The notes under the pieces are model-generated. The model was not told the DNA's origin and did no database searches. It saw nothing but the letters and a program-made list of their open reading frames with translations. The position numbers and the translations under genes are program-made. Below, piece by piece: positions 6,399-13,707 of a stretch of DNA of 13,707 bases; position 1 is the stretch's first letter; every line of letters begins with the position of its first letter. This DNA is from Oligoflexaceae bacterium (GTDB lineage: Bacteria; Bdellovibrionota_B; Oligoflexia; Oligoflexales; Oligoflexaceae), in NCBI GenBank assembly GCA_947474445.1, contig CANJJY010000074.1:1-13707 (forward strand), read 5' to 3'.

Positions 6399-7019
6399 CT
6401 AGACGCCTCCCTTTCCCTGCTTAAGCTTGAGCTGCTGCAATCGTTCCTGCATTTCAGCAATGATGGGTTCGTTGCCTCGCACGCCGTGGGTACTGATATG
6501 AACGCGCCGCTTCCAAACGGTAAACCAAATCACCAAAGGACCGAGGCAAAGCAAGGCGATCGGGACGAGCCATGCCAACAAACTAAAACCCTTGGCAGGC
6601 GGTTCGCGGAGGATCCAGGGACCATAGCGGTCGGTAAAAAAGTTGAGAATCTGCTCTTTGTTTTTGCCAAGCTGCATCTGCTCGCGCACCTGGTCTTTGA
6701 TCTGAACGGAAAAACTTGCTTCCGACTCGAGGACGCTGAGACCCGTACAGGTCGGGCAGCGGAGTTCCTTGGCCACATCCCGGAATCGAGCGTCATCGAC
6801 GCCGCCTGGCGCCGATAGATCGTTGACCATCGAACTATCGGAGGGAACAGCCAATTGCTGATCGCTGGGCTCCCCTTCCATCGACCCTTCACCCGCTGCC
6901 GCCGCAGCGGCTGCATCGTCGGTCGGTGATGTCGACTGGGAAGCAGGCGCCGTCGCAGGTGTTTGAGCCGCGGCGAGCGCTCCACTGACGAGACCGATCC
7001 ACACAATAAGTCGCTTCAT
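6399..7019 (-). CDS. ccmH: Cytochrome c maturation protein CcmH
   Basis: CcmH is a thiol-disulfide protein that keeps the apocytochrome CxxCH cysteines reduced and works with CcmF in haem ligation in the periplasm. The 206-residue product has a signal peptide (about 1-19), the family active site LRCPTC (Cys88 and Cys91), a three-helix segment ending in FFTDRYGPWILREPP, and a C-terminal membrane segment (about 146-168). Unusually, an Ala/Ser/Thr/Gly/Glu-rich low-complexity linker of about 60 residues separates the signal peptide from the redox domain; in typical CcmH the LRCxxC lies about 40 residues from the start. The start at 7019 overlaps the ccmF stop as ATGA and follows GGGAGG; an ATG at 7034 would run further into ccmF. 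It is a separate protein here rather than a CcmH-CcmI fusion as in E. coli. Confidence 0.93.
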   Translation of the reverse strand: MKRLIVWIGLVSGALAAAQTPATAPASQSTSPTDDAAAAAAAGEGSMEGEPSDQQLAVPSDSSMVNDLSAPGGVDDARFRDVAKELRCPTCTGLSVLESEASFSVQIKDQVREQMQLGKNKEQILNFFTDRYGPWILREPPAKGFSLLAWLVPIALLCLGPLVIWFTVWKRRVHISTHGVRGNEPIIAEMQERLQQLKLKQGKGGV

Positions 7020-9010
7020 ACGGCAACCTCCCATTCACCGGCGACGACATCGCGACTCTTGTTGCCGCGGTAGCGATCGAACAGAGCCACCAAGCCACCG
7101 GCGCAGATGATCATGATAGCCAACCACACAAAGCGCACCGTGGGATTGATGTTGATTTGAAACGTCACGCGCTTGCCATCGGTCTTATCAAAGTCGACGA
7201 GCACCACGTAGATATCGTGCCACATGTTCCCGTCGATCCCGATCTCATTGAAGGTCTGATCCTTGGTCGGATACTTGCTCTGCGCAGGATGCAGATCATA
7301 AATCAAGTCCGAGCCGTGGTAGACCTTCATCGGCGCCGTGTAGAGCGTCGCGTTCTTTTCCGTTTTGACGACGATGCCGTGATCCATCTCGAAACGATAG
7401 CCATAGAATTCAAAGCTCTGACCGGCGTTGAGGCTGACTCGCTTTTCGATTCCACGGTAGTTACCCATAAAACCGATGATAGCGATCATGGCTCCGATGT
7501 GGGCCAACCAGCCGCCGAAATAAGCGAGATTGCGTTTGAAGAAGATGCCATAGTTGAAATTGAGGTCTTTCATCTTGATGAACAGATCGCCGCAGAGGCA
7601 ACTGATTGCCCACGAGGAGAGGTAAAGTCCGACTAACTGAGCAATGAGTGAGGAGGTCTTCACCGTGCTCATGACATCGCCGAAGTAGATCAGAATAAAA
7701 CTCAGAGGTATGGCGACGGCGACAGAGCCGAAGATAATCTGTTTGCCGTAAGGAATCTTGGCCGATTGGTAGCGGAGCAACTGCCCCATCGTGATCGAGA
7801 CGATGAAACCGAGCCCTATCCAGGGAGCAAAGAGATTGAAGTAGGGCGCCTGCACCGTGATCCTCTGCTTGGTCAAAGCCTCAGTCACGATAGGAAACAT
7901 AGTTCCGATGAAAATGATCGCCGCAAAGGAGAGCAGCAGGAATTGGGTCATGACCAAGGCCGATTCCTTCGATACACCCCAAACTTTCTCGGTGTCAGCT
8001 GGGAGAATCGAAGGCGCGCGGAAGGCGAAGATCGAGACCGAGATCAGCATGAGTCCCGCGAGATAGGCGAGATAGTTCGGGCCGATCGGCGATTCAGCAA
8101 ATGAATGCACCGAAGAAACGACGCCCGAACGCGTGAGGAAAGTACCGACGAAGGTCATAAAGAAGCCGGCAATGCCGAGAATAATACTCAACCTCTTGAG
8201 GTGACCCAGTTTGTCCTGAACCAGAAGTGAGTGAAGCAAGGCGGTACACATCAGCCAAGGCATGAAGCTCGAGTTTTCGACCGGATCCCAAGCCCAGTAG
8301 CCGGCCCAACCCAATTCAACGTAAGCCCAACGTCCACCCAAAGTGATCGCCGCCGTCAAAAATACAAAAGCAACGAGGGTCCAACGACGAACGGCTTTCA
8401 ACCAACCTTCCGTGATATCGCCATAGAGCAGAGCGGCAATGCTGTAGGCAAAGGGAACCGCGAGACAGGTGTAACCGATAAACAGGAGAGGTGGGTGAAT
8501 CGCCATATAACCGTTTTGGAGGAGCTCGTTCATCCCGCGACCGTCGGGCGGGGCAGGCAAGCTAGCGACAAAAGGGTCGGAATGCGAAATGGCAAGGTAG
8601 AACATCCATGCCAATACAGCTTGGAGTGCCGCTAGCACGTAAGGAATGACGTGTTCGTTGTCTTTTGAATGCGTCCACACGGCTATCGTCGCGACGATAG
8701 CCAGCAGGGTCGTCCACAGCATGTGGGAACCCTCGAGCGAAGACCAGAAGGCGGTGAGGGTGAAGAGAGAAGGTAGATCGTTACTCGAGTTTTTCGCAAT
8801 GTAGGCGATCGAGTAATCCCTTTGATAGAAGCTGTAAATCATGATGCCCGCGGCGATCACAACAAACACGCAGCTGCTGGTGACAGCGAGCTTCGAAGAG
8901 AGGTAGAGCCGGCGGTGACGCCAGACAGCAGCCCCAATAGCCGCCAAAAAGCCGTAGAAACAGCAGATAAAGCACAGGTACAAAAGGAAGAATCCATAGT
9001 TGGCCAGCAT
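7016..9010 (-). CDS. ccmF: Haem lyase subunit CcmF
   Basis: CcmF is a multi-spanning inner-membrane protein that takes haem from CcmE and attaches it to apocytochrome c with CcmH and CcmI. The 664-residue product has many membrane segments and the signature WWD-type loop WAGYWAWDPVEN (about 235-246). The four conserved family histidines can be seen: His172 in IHPPLLFIGY, His260 in ALLHSLL, His302 in SGVVSSVHSFA, and His504 in GGWLAHIG. A large periplasmic domain precedes the last membrane segment near the C-terminus, as is usual. The start at 9010 is chosen because the hydrophobic N-terminus begins there and GAGGG lies just upstream; an in-frame extension to 9103 looks like translated leader. 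It is the first gene of a five-gene cluster, divergent from mtaB. Confidence 0.96.
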   Translation of the reverse strand: MLANYGFFLLYLCFICCFYGFLAAIGAAVWRHRRLYLSSKLAVTSSCVFVVIAAGIMIYSFYQRDYSIAYIAKNSSNDLPSLFTLTAFWSSLEGSHMLWTTLLAIVATIAVWTHSKDNEHVIPYVLAALQAVLAWMFYLAISHSDPFVASLPAPPDGRGMNELLQNGYMAIHPPLLFIGYTCLAVPFAYSIAALLYGDITEGWLKAVRRWTLVAFVFLTAAITLGGRWAYVELGWAGYWAWDPVENSSFMPWLMCTALLHSLLVQDKLGHLKRLSIILGIAGFFMTFVGTFLTRSGVVSSVHSFAESPIGPNYLAYLAGLMLISVSIFAFRAPSILPADTEKVWGVSKESALVMTQFLLLSFAAIIFIGTMFPIVTEALTKQRITVQAPYFNLFAPWIGLGFIVSITMGQLLRYQSAKIPYGKQIIFGSVAVAIPLSFILIYFGDVMSTVKTSSLIAQLVGLYLSSWAISCLCGDLFIKMKDLNFNYGIFFKRNLAYFGGWLAHIGAMIAIIGFMGNYRGIEKRVSLNAGQSFEFYGYRFEMDHGIVVKTEKNATLYTAPMKVYHGSDLIYDLHPAQSKYPTKDQTFNEIGIDGNMWHDIYVVLVDFDKTDGKRVTFQININPTVRFVWLAIMIICAGGLVALFDRYRGNKSRDVVAGEWEVAV

Positions 9011-9134
9011 AGCACCCTCTTGGCAAGCCGAAGCTGTGAACCGCTCGATGAGAGCTTCATCAGCAATTCTCTGACGACGATGGGGTATTGTATCCCAGTC
9101 CATCTAGACTCGTCAGCAGAAGCTCGCGGCCTTT

Positions 9135-9148
9135 GTGATATAAATCAT
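9135..9148. promoter_or_regulatory. FNR/CRP-family-like operator upstream of ccmF
   Basis: GTGAT-ATAA-ATCAT matches the FNR consensus TTGAT-N4-ATCAA at eight of ten positions, and the CRP consensus TGTGA-N6-TCACA at eight of ten when read as TGTGA-TATAAA-TCATC. It lies 125 bases upstream of the ccmF start and 100 bases upstream of mtaB. Cytochrome maturation genes are often controlled by oxygen through Crp/Fnr-family regulators, so the site makes biological sense. No regulator is in view and the match is imperfect. Confidence 0.4.
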
Positions 9149-9163
9149 CGATATTTCTTGCAA
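9135..9163 (-). promoter_or_regulatory. Candidate promoter for the ccm cluster
   Basis: On the - strand, TTGCAA (9163-9158) is followed after 17 bases by TATCAC (9140-9135). An alternative -10, TATATC, lies two bases closer. It overlaps the FNR/CRP-like palindrome, so a bound regulator there would act on this promoter. Both boxes are imperfect. No clear promoter for mtaB was found in this 237-base gap. Confidence 0.3.
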
Positions 9164-9247
9164 AAGACTTATCTTGCCTTAACGTTCAGATTTCCGTAAA
9201 TCTTCTCTCTCATCACCGAAGCGACGGGCTCTGAGGGGACTTCTATC

Positions 9248-10597
9248 ATGTCGACTGTTTACGTTAAGACCTTGGGCTGTAAGGTCAACACCTATGATAC
9301 CCATGCGATAGAAAACCAATTCCGTGCGCTCGGTTACGAGCTCGTCGAAAGTCCAGAGCACGCGACCATCTCGGTGCTGAATACCTGCAGCGTCACCGAA
9401 AATGCTGACAAAGAGGCACGCTACCTGCTCCGTCGCTTTCGCCGCGAAAACCCCCAGACGGTGGTTGTCGCCACGGGTTGTTATGCCCAGACTGATTCGC
9501 AGCGCCTGGTCGAGATGGATGAAGTCGATCTCGTGTTTCCAAACCAATCCAAAGATTTGATGGTGCAAGCGAGTCATGAATTTGCCGGTCGCCGCCTTCA
9601 AGATCCTCTTCACAGCTCAGCGACCAAACTACCGGAGCATCTGAAGGCCGTCAGCGGTAATCGGCAGGGTCACTTCAAATCATCGCTCACGATGCTCGAA
9701 GCCGATTCATCGCAAACGCGAGCTTTTCTTAAGATTCAAGACGGCTGCAATGGTTTTTGTAGCTATTGTCTGATTCCCTATGCGCGCGGCGCCTCACGCA
9801 GCGTGGCGCCTGCCGAAGTTTTGCAGGAAGTGCGGCGCTTGATCACGCTCGGGACGCGCGAAATCGTGTTCACAGGGATTCATATCGGTGACTATGGTGA
9901 TGACCTGGGTGAAAGCCAGGGCTTTGTATCCCTGCTCCGCACCTTGCTGAGCTGGCCAGATATGGTGCGGATCCGCATCTCCTCGCTCGAGCCACGGGAG
10001 TTGACGGAAGACCTACTGAAGGTTCTCAGTCAGCGCCCCGAACTCTTCTGTGATCATTTCCATCTGCCCTTGCAGGCGGGTCACGATCGCATCTTAAAAC
10101 TGATGCGGCGTACCTATGATACCAAGCAGTATGCGGATAATGTGGCGATGGCGCGCAGTTACTTTCCACGCGCCAACTTCGGTGCCGATGTAATACCCGG
10201 TTTTCCGAGTGAATCGGACGAGGAGTTTGCGGCGACCATCGCTTTCATTCGCGCGAACGATCTGCATTATCTCCACGTCTTTCCTTATTCCAAGCGTCCG
10301 AATACGGCGGCTGCGAAGATGCCTGACCATATCGCAGCGGCTGTCGTCAAAGAGCGGGCGACGCAGTTGCGGGAGCTCTCGGAAGTCCTCAAGATGTCTT
10401 ATCTCAAGAATTTTGTGGGCGAAGAAGTCGATGTGCTGTGGGAGAACGACAAGGATGAGCAGGGACGAAACCTCGGCCACACCAGTAACTATCTACACGT
10501 CTGTGCCCGCGGCGACGTCGCACCGGGCAGCTTCAGTCGCGTGAAGCTCAAGGGTTTTGTCGAGCAGCAGCGACTGCTCGGTAAGATTTTGGCTTAA
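9248..10597 (+). CDS. mtaB: tRNA t6A37 methylthiotransferase MtaB
   Basis: Radical-SAM enzyme that converts N6-threonylcarbamoyladenosine at tRNA position 37 to its 2-methylthio form (ms2t6A), in the cytoplasm. The 449-residue product shows all three domains of the methylthiotransferase family. The N-terminal UPF0004 domain has three cluster cysteines: Cys11 in TLGCKVN, Cys47 in NTCSVT and Cys78 in TGCYAQ. The radical-SAM motif CNGFCSYC supplies Cys167, Cys171 and Cys174. A C-terminal TRAM-like tail follows from about 385. TLGCKVN-Y at the start points to MtaB rather than MiaB or RimO. Length is normal for the family. The ATG at 9248 follows GAGGGG at 9233-9238. It ends inside the convergent ATP-grasp gene by four bases. 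Confidence 0.94.
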   Translation: MSTVYVKTLGCKVNTYDTHAIENQFRALGYELVESPEHATISVLNTCSVTENADKEARYLLRRFRRENPQTVVVATGCYAQTDSQRLVEMDEVDLVFPNQSKDLMVQASHEFAGRRLQDPLHSSATKLPEHLKAVSGNRQGHFKSSLTMLEADSSQTRAFLKIQDGCNGFCSYCLIPYARGASRSVAPAEVLQEVRRLITLGTREIVFTGIHIGDYGDDLGESQGFVSLLRTLLSWPDMVRIRISSLEPRELTEDLLKVLSQRPELFCDHFHLPLQAGHDRILKLMRRTYDTKQYADNVAMARSYFPRANFGADVIPGFPSESDEEFAATIAFIRANDLHYLHVFPYSKRPNTAAAKMPDHIAAAVVKERATQLRELSEVLKMSYLKNFVGEEVDVLWENDKDEQGRNLGHTSNYLHVCARGDVAPGSFSRVKLKGFVEQQRLLGKILA

Positions 10598-11553
10598 AGA
10601 GACGATTGCCTCAGACGAAAGACCAGATAATCAACTAATCTGACAAAGGGATCAAAACCCACGACTTGAGGCGCATCGGCTACGAAGTTGGAGAGCGCGT
10701 TGATATCGTAGATGTAGGGCTTTTGATCGTCTTCGGCGATGAGATATTCGATTCCACCGACATCGAGATGAGCGGCTTCAGCGATTTTAAGAGCTGCTTC
10801 GATGAGTTCGCGCGGAGGATCGGCACGTTCCACGCGGAGACCGCGTTTGGGAGCATCGACGGCGCAAGCGCCGCGGACCAATTCTAATCCTTCGGCCGTT
10901 TCGCAAGCATCAGCGGGGCAGAGATCAAAACTGCCCTTGGGCGGAAAGACTTTGATCGCATAGAGATATTCACCGTTGAGCACTTCGATCCGAACGATGT
11001 GCCCGCCAGAGGGTGCTTTGTATTCTTGCACCAATGCCGAGCCGTCGATGCCCATCGAAATCTTACCAGCCGAGACCGCTTCCTTCAGGTCTTCGAGACG
11101 ATCGAAACGTTCGATCCCTGCTCCGCTCCCGCCGACGTTGGCCTTAACGAGTATGGGAAAAGAGAGGGTCGCCGCCGCCTCTAATACAGCGCGAGGGTCG
11201 TTGACAGCCCAGCTCTTGGGGTAAGGCAATTGAAGGTCTTCGAGCAACTGCAGCTGGCGGATTTTCGATATTTCATAGCCGTACGCATGGCTGCCATTGA
11301 CGACAGGAACGCCCAAGCGCTCGGCTTGTTTGACCCAATCGAGGGTAAAAAAAGTAGTTTGGCCCGCACCGCGGAGATAGGCCGAGGGGCTGGCGCGATT
11401 CACGACTAAGGAATAAGGGAGCTCCTTAGCAGCGAGCGGAAAGGCATACTGGTCAGCTTTGATTTTGACGTAGGGAAGGGAACGGCGGTCGAGCTCGGCG
11501 AAAAGTGGTTTAAACCATTCTTGATGCTCGTAGAAAATCGCGATTGGCTTCAT
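10594..11553 (-). CDS. ATP-grasp ligase, RimK/glutathione-synthetase-like
   Basis: Predicted cytoplasmic ATP-dependent carboxylate-amine (or thiol) ligase of the ATP-grasp superfamily, 319 residues. The N-terminal pre-ATP-grasp part begins KPIAIFYEH. The ATP-binding half shows PILVKANVGGSGAGI with Lys137 and the flexible Gly-rich loop at 141-146. The C-terminal half shows GGIEYL with Glu269 and YDINALSNF, where Asp283 and Asn285 are probable Mg-ATP ligands. The resemblance is to RimK- and LysX-type ligases, but the substrate cannot be told. The ATG at 11553 is preferred over an in-frame TTG six codons upstream because the sequence with clear beta-strand character starts there; GGGG nine bases upstream is a modest ribosome-binding site. 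Its stop overlaps the mtaB stop in a TTAA. Confidence 0.85.
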   Translation of the reverse strand: MKPIAIFYEHQEWFKPLFAELDRRSLPYVKIKADQYAFPLAAKELPYSLVVNRASPSAYLRGAGQTTFFTLDWVKQAERLGVPVVNGSHAYGYEISKIRQLQLLEDLQLPYPKSWAVNDPRAVLEAAATLSFPILVKANVGGSGAGIERFDRLEDLKEAVSAGKISMGIDGSALVQEYKAPSGGHIVRIEVLNGEYLYAIKVFPPKGSFDLCPADACETAEGLELVRGACAVDAPKRGLRVERADPPRELIEAALKIAEAAHLDVGGIEYLIAEDDQKPYIYDINALSNFVADAPQVVGFDPFVRLVDYLVFRLRQSSL

Positions 11554-11583
11554 AGCTTTATACCCCGTCAAATAAATCAGGCC

Positions 11584-11609
11584 AGCGTCTGGACCGAGGG
11601 TCGGACGCT
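11584..11609. promoter_or_regulatory. Hairpin in the leader of the ATP-grasp gene
   Basis: AGCGTC (11584-11589) pairs with GACGCT (11604-11609), and inside it GACC (11592-11595) pairs with GGTC (11599-11602) around a GAG loop, with a small unpaired region between. It lies 31 bases upstream of the ATG at 11553 and would be transcribed if the TATACT box is used. No riboswitch family was recognised. Confidence 0.35.
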
Positions 11610-11624
11610 TGAGATCATGCTGTT

Positions 11625-11630
11625 AGTATA
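11625..11630 (-). promoter_or_regulatory. Candidate -10 box for the ATP-grasp gene
   Basis: TATACT on the - strand (five of six consensus), about 72 bases upstream of the start at 11553. No recognisable -35 lies 16-18 bases away. It suggests that the ATP-grasp gene has its own promoter rather than depending on the upstream cytochrome gene. Confidence 0.3.
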
Positions 11631-11703
11631 GAGCGGGGCGGGGTGCTATGATTTTTTGCACCGGCTTTATGCTTTAGTTTCCGAATTGTCGTTCTCGGGC
11701 TGA

Positions 11704-11733
11704 GAGTCGCCGCGCCTTGCGCGGTGTCGACTC
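11704..11733. terminator. Strong GC hairpin after the cytochrome lipoprotein gene
   Basis: GAGTCG (11704-11709) pairs with CGACTC (11728-11733), and CCGCGC (11710-11715) pairs with GCGCGG (11719-11724) around a CTT loop, with a three-base TGT bulge on one side. It lies 16 bases beyond the stop of the - strand lipoprotein gene. No T-rich tract follows on that strand, so it is at best an atypical terminator or an mRNA-end stabiliser. Confidence 0.5.
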
Positions 11734-11749
11734 CTTCCCAAACTTATCC

Positions 11750-13707
11750 TCAGTCCTTGATAGGCTCGAAGTAGTCGTTCCAATGCTCACCTTTAGGAAT
11801 CATGGGAACAGCATTCTCCCCATAAAAATAAAGTGACTTCGTGGGGCCTTTGACGGGTATGAATTCCGGTGAATCAAACTGCCAAACGTTCGAATCATCC
11901 GGCTTGAGAAAGCGTCCGAAGATCTCTGTACCCTTGGCTAACACGGACTTTGTCGGCTTCTGACTCGAGAAATCTAAAACCTTGAGATCGCGTGTCGCGC
12001 GATAGCGGAGGTAAGCATCGGGTCCAAAATAGCTTTGGAGCTCCTTTGCGCGAACAGGACAAACCTTTTGCATGCAAGCGGATAGAGGAAAGGTACTTGG
12101 TGCTTCGCGTCGATAGAAATTCATTCCCTGCAAGCACTGACGCAGCGCTTCGGTAGCACACACCGCTCGCGGCTGAATGCCTTGTCCGTAGAAGGTATTG
12201 GCCATTTTCGCGACCAGGGCTGATTCGTTGGCGGTCCGCGCACTGACGCTGGGCTTAGCACCGAAATATCCAAAGTGGACCAAAGCATAGGGGCGCATCG
12301 AGTTGATATTACGCGGCGTGACATAGAGATCGTTGACGTTGGTGTAACCATTTTCCAAGTGAAACTGAGCGGGCTCCGCCCTCACCAACTTGCGTATATC
12401 ATCTTGGTCCGAAAAGATATTGGTCTGGCTCCAACCGTAATCGCCCGTATCCCAATCATCGACCCGATAGCTCAGAGTATCTTCCTTCCAAGTCCGGGCC
12501 GGACCATCAAGCCGCGCTGACGCTACGTGACAGGACACGCAATCAGTCGAAAAAAAGTCGTTGCGCAGTGGGTTTTCAATCTCAGCGATCTTTTTGATCA
12601 CCTCGGGCTCGGCATCGAATCCACTGGTGCCGGCTTCGAGGCTCAATTCGGCGTTGATCTTGTTGGATTTTGCGATGGGTGTCACGCGTGTGGGTTTGGA
12701 AATCGCCTCGATACAATCGGGATTTCCACCGCAGTTATGAGGCACTTCGACAAAGCTGAGCTGCTGAAAGTAGCCGTTCAGAAAGGGTTCGAGGAGAGCA
12801 CCCTGACTGTTTCGCTTGAGTTTGGCTGGATCGTCTTCCTTAACTGCATCGATTTGTACGTGCTCGAATTTTCCGTTCGTGATCTTGCCGTTCATGAAGG
12901 ACCAAGGATCCGTCCCGACCGCCGTCGCGAGCATGGCCGTTCCAAGATAGTTCTGCGCGTATTTCTTGATGAGGCTACTGACGATCTGAAACTTGTTTCC
13001 AGCAAAGACGCCTTGATTGATTTCTGCTTTTAAACAAGGGTGAACGTTGAGAGGCACCGACGACGTGAGATCACCGCAGCCCATCTTGAATTGAACGAGC
13101 TCCCCGTAGAGTTCACGGCTTTGCTCCGGGCTGAGGAAAAACAGCATGTGGATGGCGTAATCTCCCGCCACGACCTTACCCGAAAATTCGGTTTCCTCGC
13201 GGGAGGCATCGAGGATAGGCTGCGCGGTGAGGCGCATCTGGGGATGACAAGCCTTGTCATCGAAAACCTTTCTGACTTCAGTGGGCGGCTTGAGCCGGAG
13301 GTTATGCTCTACGGTCGGCGCGCAAGCATCGTAGCGCATCGCGACGATTTTCCAGTCTTCGATCAGATTGTAGGGCCCAAATATTTTGCCCGGCTTGCCG
13401 CGACGTTCGCCTTCAAAGAGGGATCCGCTGTTCACAGATAGACTCTTACCATCGACAGAAACCTTATACTTGTGATGGTCGAGAATGTCTTTGAAGAGTT
13501 CAGGAGTCATCGGACTGACTCCCGCACTGTTTTGAAAATTGATGGGTATGAGTTTGGAGATCTCGTCTTTTTCCCGAGGCAAAGGAAAAAGAATCGATAC
13601 ATCGTTGACGTCAAGGGCCTGAGCTGGGATCATCCCGCTCGAATCCGCTAATTTATTAGCGTTTGAGGTCTTGCAGGCGATGAAAACGATGAAGATAAGG
13701 GTCGGCA
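11750..13707 (-). CDS. Large lipoprotein with one c-type haem motif (5' end outside window)
   Basis: Function not recognised beyond a probable covalently bound haem. An internal ATG occurs at 13633, but the frame stays open to the window edge and encodes a hydrophobic stretch ending in a lipobox-like IFIVFIA|C, with the Cys codon at 13675-13673. The true start is therefore beyond 13707 and the protein is a lipoprotein of about 640 mature residues. A single CVSCH haem-attachment motif (codons 12541-12527) sits past the middle, followed by a region rich in Trp, Asp and Tyr. Other cysteines occur in pairs around it (for example HNCGGNPDC, and cysteines in the last 150 residues), suggesting disulfides. 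Haem would be attached outside the cytoplasm by the Ccm machinery encoded in this window. A strong hairpin follows the stop. Confidence 0.82.
   Translation of the reverse strand, partial: PTLIFIVFIACKTSNANKLADSSGMIPAQALDVNDVSILFPLPREKDEISKLIPINFQNSAGVSPMTPELFKDILDHHKYKVSVDGKSLSVNSGSLFEGERRGKPGKIFGPYNLIEDWKIVAMRYDACAPTVEHNLRLKPPTEVRKVFDDKACHPQMRLTAQPILDASREETEFSGKVVAGDYAIHMLFFLSPEQSRELYGELVQFKMGCGDLTSSVPLNVHPCLKAEINQGVFAGNKFQIVSSLIKKYAQNYLGTAMLATAVGTDPWSFMNGKITNGKFEHVQIDAVKEDDPAKLKRNSQGALLEPFLNGYFQQLSFVEVPHNCGGNPDCIEAISKPTRVTPIAKSNKINAELSLEAGTSGFDAEPEVIKKIAEIENPLRNDFFSTDCVSCHVASARLDGPARTWKEDTLSYRVDDWDTGDYGWSQTNIFSDQDDIRKLVRAEPAQFHLENGYTNVNDLYVTPRNINSMRPYALVHFGYFGAKPSVSARTANESALVAKMANTFYGQGIQPRAVCATEALRQCLQGMNFYRREAPSTFPLSACMQKVCPVRAKELQSYFGPDAYLRYRATRDLKVLDFSSQKPTKSVLAKGTEIFGRFLKPDDSNVWQFDSPEFIPVKGPTKSLYFYGENAVPMIPKGEHWNDYFEPIKD

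Noticed and set aside
7157..8104. Open + strand frames within ccmF
   Set aside because: ccmF has strong family motifs along its full length; these frames have no recognisable domains.
9011..9103. N-terminal extension of CcmF by 31 residues
   Set aside because: The extra residues are polar and unlike CcmF, while the start at 9010 has a ribosome-binding site and begins the first membrane segment.
9179..9613. - strand frame overlapping the 5' part of mtaB
   Set aside because: Antisense to the conserved N-terminal cysteines of mtaB and lacking family features.
13243..13257. A KACH sequence in the large lipoprotein as a second haem site
   Set aside because: It lacks the first cysteine of CxxCH, so only the CVSCH at 12527-12541 is kept as a haem site.

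Overview
The window looks like chromosomal DNA of a Gram-negative bacterium with many exported lipoproteins and a System I (Ccm) cytochrome c maturation pathway. Four products carry recognisable lipoboxes. The mix of plain low-complexity lipoproteins, a long-form TldD-family protein and a split ccm locus would fit a Bdellovibrionota/Oligoflexia-type or related delta-proteobacterial lineage. That placement is inference only. I see no tRNA, rRNA, CRISPR array, transposase, phage gene or integration site.

Layout. Positions 1-383 hold no credible gene, only a candidate -10 box near the end. A + strand SGNH/GDSL hydrolase lipoprotein (384-1253) converges on a - strand TldD/PmbA-family protein (1329-3032), with a bidirectional hairpin terminator between them. 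Upstream of the latter on the - strand is a 149-residue membrane-anchored protein (3196-3645) that matches the C-terminal domain of CcmI. A 349-bp divergent region then leads to two + strand low-complexity, cysteine-bearing lipoproteins (3995-4546 and 4728-5087), separated by a striking 19-bp perfect hairpin.

From 9010 down to 5084 runs a tightly packed - strand cluster: ccmF, ccmH, a 102-residue CcmI-N-like protein, a 232-residue exported protein with a C-terminal anchor, and a 103-residue membrane protein with a zinc ribbon. Every junction overlaps or abuts, so the five genes are probably one transcript with coupled translation. CcmF and CcmH together form the haem ligation machinery of System I. 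The usual CcmI appears to be split between the 102-residue protein here and the 149-residue protein 1.4 kb away. An FNR/CRP-like palindrome lies upstream of ccmF. ccmA-E and ccmG are not in the window.

Divergent from ccmF is mtaB (9248-10597), a tRNA methylthiotransferase. It converges on an ATP-grasp ligase (10594-11553, -). The right edge is a 5'-truncated - strand gene (11750 to beyond 13707) for a large lipoprotein with one CxxCH haem-attachment motif, that is, a likely client of the Ccm machinery.

Both convergent gene pairs that overlap (5084-5087 and 10594-10597) share a TTAA palindrome that supplies a TAA stop to each strand.
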